Under the pieces are notes generated by a model. That model had not been told where the DNA came from, did not search any database, and saw nothing but the letters and a program-made list of their open reading frames with translations. A program made the position numbers and the translations under genes. From an uncultured bacterium (GTDB lineage: Bacteria > Bacillota > Clostridia > Oscillospirales > Acutalibacteraceae): DNA of 8,690 nucleotides. The DNA lies in contig CAJMOI010000079.1 in assembly GCA_905215105.1 (NCBI GenBank), positions 1-8,690 on the forward strand. Direction: 5' to 3'. Shown one piece after another: positions 6,778 to 8,690 of this stretch (the stretch's first letter is position 1; each line of letters starts with the position of its first letter).

Positions 6778-7599
6778 ATGGACACTTCTTTGCCTGAAAT
6801 CCTGCTTCCCACCCATACCATTGACCAGTATCAGCCGCCGGGCTATGATATTCACTGTCACAGCTTCTATGAGCTGTATTTTTTTATCAGCGGAAATGTC
6901 AGTTATCGGCTGGAAGGACGACAATATACACCAGAGCCTCAAAGCATTCTGCTGATGGCGCCGAATGTACTGCACGGTATGAAATATCTGGAAGCGGGAA
7001 CCTATGAACGATACGTTCTCCACTTTACGGCACAGGCGCTGCCGCCGGAAACCCGGAGTTTTCTCCTGGCTCCCTTCCACCGCCGAAACGGCTGTGAGCC
7101 CTATTATACCAATGCCGCAGAATTTTCCTTTCAGGAACAGTTTGAGGGGCTTCTGGCCTGTGCAAAGCTTCCGGCAGAGATTCGGCGTTCCGCAGAGCGC
7201 ATTGCGCTGCAAAATCTGCTCCTGTTGGTCGTGCGCATGAGCCTGCAGCGACAGCCAGCCGCTTCCGGGGAAAATCTGCCCCCTGTCATTTCGGAGGTTC
7301 TCGCATATCTCAATGAAAATCTGGCGGAGGACATCACACTGGATGATCTGGCCGCACGGTTTTACATCAGCAAAGACCACCTCAACCGGCTGTTTCGTCT
7401 TTCCACCGGCACGACCATTCTTCAATATGTACTGTATAAACGGATTTCTGCCGCACAGCAGCGGATATTAGCCGGGGATTCCGCTGCTGTGGCGGCAGCG
7501 GCCTGTGGATTCCGGGATTATTCTGTATTTTTCCGGGCCTATTGGAAAATTCTAGGGCACTCTCCTTCCAGTGACAAAGCAGAAGCAGTTTCCCATTGA
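6778..7599 (+). CDS. AraC-family transcriptional regulator with N-terminal cupin-type sensor domain
   Basis: This 273-residue regulator has an N-terminal AraC-binding/cupin-like domain (about 15-90), with the hallmark HCHSFYELYFFISG (26-39), and the phrase ILLMAPNVLHGM (57-68) typical of effector-sensing arms. The C-terminal DNA-binding domain has helix-turn-helix one at ITLDDLAARFYISKDHLNRL (186-205) and helix-turn-helix two around VAAAACGFRDYSVFFRAYWK (about 238-257), ending GHSPSS. It is cytosolic and probably senses a sugar intermediate of the divergent operon. The start at 6778 is set by AAAGGAG 7 bp upstream; a longer in-frame start at 6634 would run through the candidate promoter and was rejected. 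After the SP motif the usual Tyr-Arg is absent and the tail is DKAEAVSH. Family assignment is firm, while the effector and targets are inferred from position. Confidence 0.95.
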   Translation: MDTSLPEILLPTHTIDQYQPPGYDIHCHSFYELYFFISGNVSYRLEGRQYTPEPQSILLMAPNVLHGMKYLEAGTYERYVLHFTAQALPPETRSFLLAPFHRRNGCEPYYTNAAEFSFQEQFEGLLACAKLPAEIRRSAERIALQNLLLLVVRMSLQRQPAASGENLPPVISEVLAYLNENLAEDITLDDLAARFYISKDHLNRLFRLSTGTTILQYVLYKRISAAQQRILAGDSAAVAAAACGFRDYSVFFRAYWKILGHSPSSDKAEAVSH

Positions 7600-7624
7600 C
7601 TTTTGCAAAGAAAAAGAGTATGAT
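7596..7624 (+). promoter_or_regulatory. Candidate sigma-A promoter of the DUF4250 gene
   Basis: TTGACT (7596-7601) and TATGAT (7619-7624) are separated by exactly 17 bp, each with 5 of 6 consensus matches. The -35 overlaps the stop codon of the AraC-family gene. The start is expected near 7631, with a leader of about 49 nt. The small gene is therefore probably transcribed independently of the regulator. Confidence 0.6.
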
Positions 7625-7679
7625 GGGGCTGCTGCGCAAAGCGCCGTCGAATTTTTATGGAATGAAAGAAGTGTCGAAT

Positions 7680-7856
7680 ATGCCCGTACCCAGTGACCCT
7701 ATGATTCTCCTCAGTTTTGTCAACACCAAGCTGCGGGATTTTCACCCCTCTCTGGATGATCTTTGCAAGTCTTTGCAGGTGGAACCATCGGAAATTACCG
7801 GAAAACTGGCCAACATCGGCTACGAATACGATGCAGAGCTGAATCGCTTTGTATAA
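7680..7856 (+). CDS. DUF4250 domain-containing small protein
   Basis: This is a 58-residue protein of unknown function. The segment DPMILLSFVNTKLRDFHPSL (6-25), then LDDLCKSLQVE, and the ending IGYEYDAELNRFV match the DUF4250 family, whose members are about 55 to 65 residues. No signal peptide, membrane segment or catalytic motif is visible. The pattern of a helix, then SLDDLCKSLQVEPSEITGKL, then a short YEYD end resembles a small helix-turn-helix fold, which is only a guess. The start at 7680 matches family length and has AAGAAG 8 bp upstream; in-frame starts at 7596 and 7662 would add residues not seen in the family. It has its own promoter and is closed by the terminator at 7858-7896. It is probably unrelated to the sugar operon. 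Confidence 0.85.
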   Translation: MPVPSDPMILLSFVNTKLRDFHPSLDDLCKSLQVEPSEITGKLANIGYEYDAELNRFV

Positions 7857-7857
7857 G

Positions 7858-7896
7858 AAAAGTCCCTCTTTTCGCAGTGAAAAGAGGGACTTTTTT
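7858..7896. terminator. Bidirectional intrinsic terminator
   Basis: A perfect 16-bp inverted repeat (7858-7873 and 7879-7894) with a 5-nt loop GCAGT carries a GTCCCTC core flanked by A-tracts and T-tracts on both sides. It lies between convergent genes and can end transcription of the DUF4250 gene on the plus strand and the kinase gene on the minus strand. The kinase stop codon (7896-7898) touches its edge. Confidence 0.92.
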
Positions 7897-8690
7897 CAGC
7901 TTTCCAGAACTTCGTCTCTTGTGGGAATGGAAACCGCCGCACCTGGTCGGGAAACGGCAATGGCGGAGGCCCGGGAAGCCTCCTGCATGGCTTGTCTGGG
8001 GCTGTCACCGCGGGCCATAGCAGCGATGAAATATCCGGCAAAGGTATCTCCCGCGCCGGTGGTATCCACGACCTCTGCATCACAGGCCGGCTGATGAAAA
8101 CAGGTTTCTTTGTCCGCATATACAGCGCCCTGTTTTCCAATGGTCAGCACAATTTTCAAGGCGGGATACCGGTCCAGAAGAGTTTGGATCATCTCTTCCG
8201 GCTGCTCTTTTCCTGTCAACGCCTGCCCTTCCACTTCGTTGAGAATCAGCCAGGTAACATGCTCCAGATTGCAATCCTTGAGATTTTCCTGCACCGGTGA
8301 CGGATTGAATGCCACTGACATTCCCTTTTTCCAGGCCTTTTCCAACAGATAGGATACATGGTTGATTTCATTCTGCACAACCACGATTTCCTGCCCCGAG
8401 AAGCCGGACAGGACTTCGTCAATATAGAGTTCCGTCATCTGCCAGTTGGCGCCATGGTAAAGAAGAATACAGTTTTCTCCGCTGGCTCCTTCCACCTGAA
8501 TGATGGCTTTTCCCGTCTTGCCGTTGATGGTTTCCACACAGGAAACATCTACCCCAACTGACCGGAGAAGTTGGAGCAGAAACGCGCCGTCTTTTCCGAT
8601 TTTTCCGGCGTGATACACTTCCGCACCGGCACGAGCCAGTGCTACTGACTGGTTCAGCCCTTTTCCTCCGGGGAACACCTCCATTTCCAG
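7896..8690 (-). CDS. rbsK: Ribokinase-like PfkB-family sugar kinase, N-terminus cut by the window edge
   Basis: The visible 264 residues are open to the right edge and lack about 30 to 40 N-terminal residues, including the first strand of the sugar-binding lid. PfkB signature one is present as FPGGKGLNQSVALARAG, and signature two as DTTGAGDTFAGYF, where the Asp of AGD is the catalytic base and GAG the anion hole. NPSP and LNEVEG are also typical. GGKGLNQ points to the ribokinase subfamily, which phosphorylates ribose or a related sugar with ATP, and not to 2-keto-3-deoxygluconate kinases, which usually lack this pattern. Orientation opposite to DUF4250 and the terminator between them suggest a separate transcript whose promoter lies outside the window. 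The exact sugar is uncertain. Confidence 0.85.
   Translation of the reverse strand: MEMEVFPGGKGLNQSVALARAGAEVYHAGKIGKDGAFLLQLLRSVGVDVSCVETINGKTGKAIIQVEGASGENCILLYHGANWQMTELYIDEVLSGFSGQEIVVVQNEINHVSYLLEKAWKKGMSVAFNPSPVQENLKDCNLEHVTWLILNEVEGQALTGKEQPEEMIQTLLDRYPALKIVLTIGKQGAVYADKETCFHQPACDAEVVDTTGAGDTFAGYFIAAMARGDSPRQAMQEASRASAIAVSRPGAAVSIPTRDEVLES

Noticed and set aside
1..8690. CRISPR arrays, insertion sequences, tRNA or rRNA genes, phage or defence genes
   Set aside because: No regularly spaced repeats, transposase-like proteins, cloverleaf patterns or rRNA-like stretches were seen on reading both strands.

Overview
The window looks like an anaerobic gut-type Clostridia (Bacillota) chromosome. 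Support comes from the strong AGGAGG-type ribosome binding sites, the sigma-A-like promoters, the moderate-GC codon use, the SDR-type UxuB fused in context to UxuA, and a short DUF4250 protein, which is typical of that group. I cannot name the species.

Layout: positions 33 to 6567 hold seven closely packed genes on the minus strand, read from right to left. They are a TIM-barrel sugar isomerase/epimerase (5806-6567), a Gfo/Idh/MocA oxidoreductase (4596-5783), a second Gfo/Idh/MocA oxidoreductase (3545-4552), a second TIM-barrel protein (2600-3469), mannonate dehydratase UxuA (1545-2603), an SDR-type fructuronate reductase UxuB (697-1548), and a third TIM-barrel protein that stops short of the family length (33-674). 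A divergent AraC-family regulator (6778-7599, plus) follows. Next come a small DUF4250 gene (7680-7856, plus) with its own promoter, a bidirectional terminator, and the 3'-terminal part of a ribokinase-like PfkB kinase (7896 to the right edge, minus).

How it works together: UxuB and UxuA form the D-fructuronate to D-mannonate to 2-keto-3-deoxygluconate branch of hexuronate catabolism. The two Gfo/Idh/MocA dehydrogenases and three divalent-metal TIM-barrel enzymes are the kind of set used to oxidise a sugar ring carbon, isomerise or cleave the keto-sugar, and reduce it again. The inference is that this operon converts an uncommon uronate, sugar acid or glycoside into a UxuAB substrate. The exact substrate cannot be read from the sequence. 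No transporter, glycosidase, UxaC, KDG kinase or KDG aldolase is visible, so the pathway must be completed elsewhere.

Regulation: the 210-bp gap between the operon and the AraC gene contains two near-identical 13-bp direct repeats 21 bp apart. One overlaps the poor -35 of the operon promoter, which has an excellent extended -10. The other overlaps the -35 of the regulator's own candidate promoter. This is the arrangement expected for an AraC-type activator that switches on the operon and controls itself.
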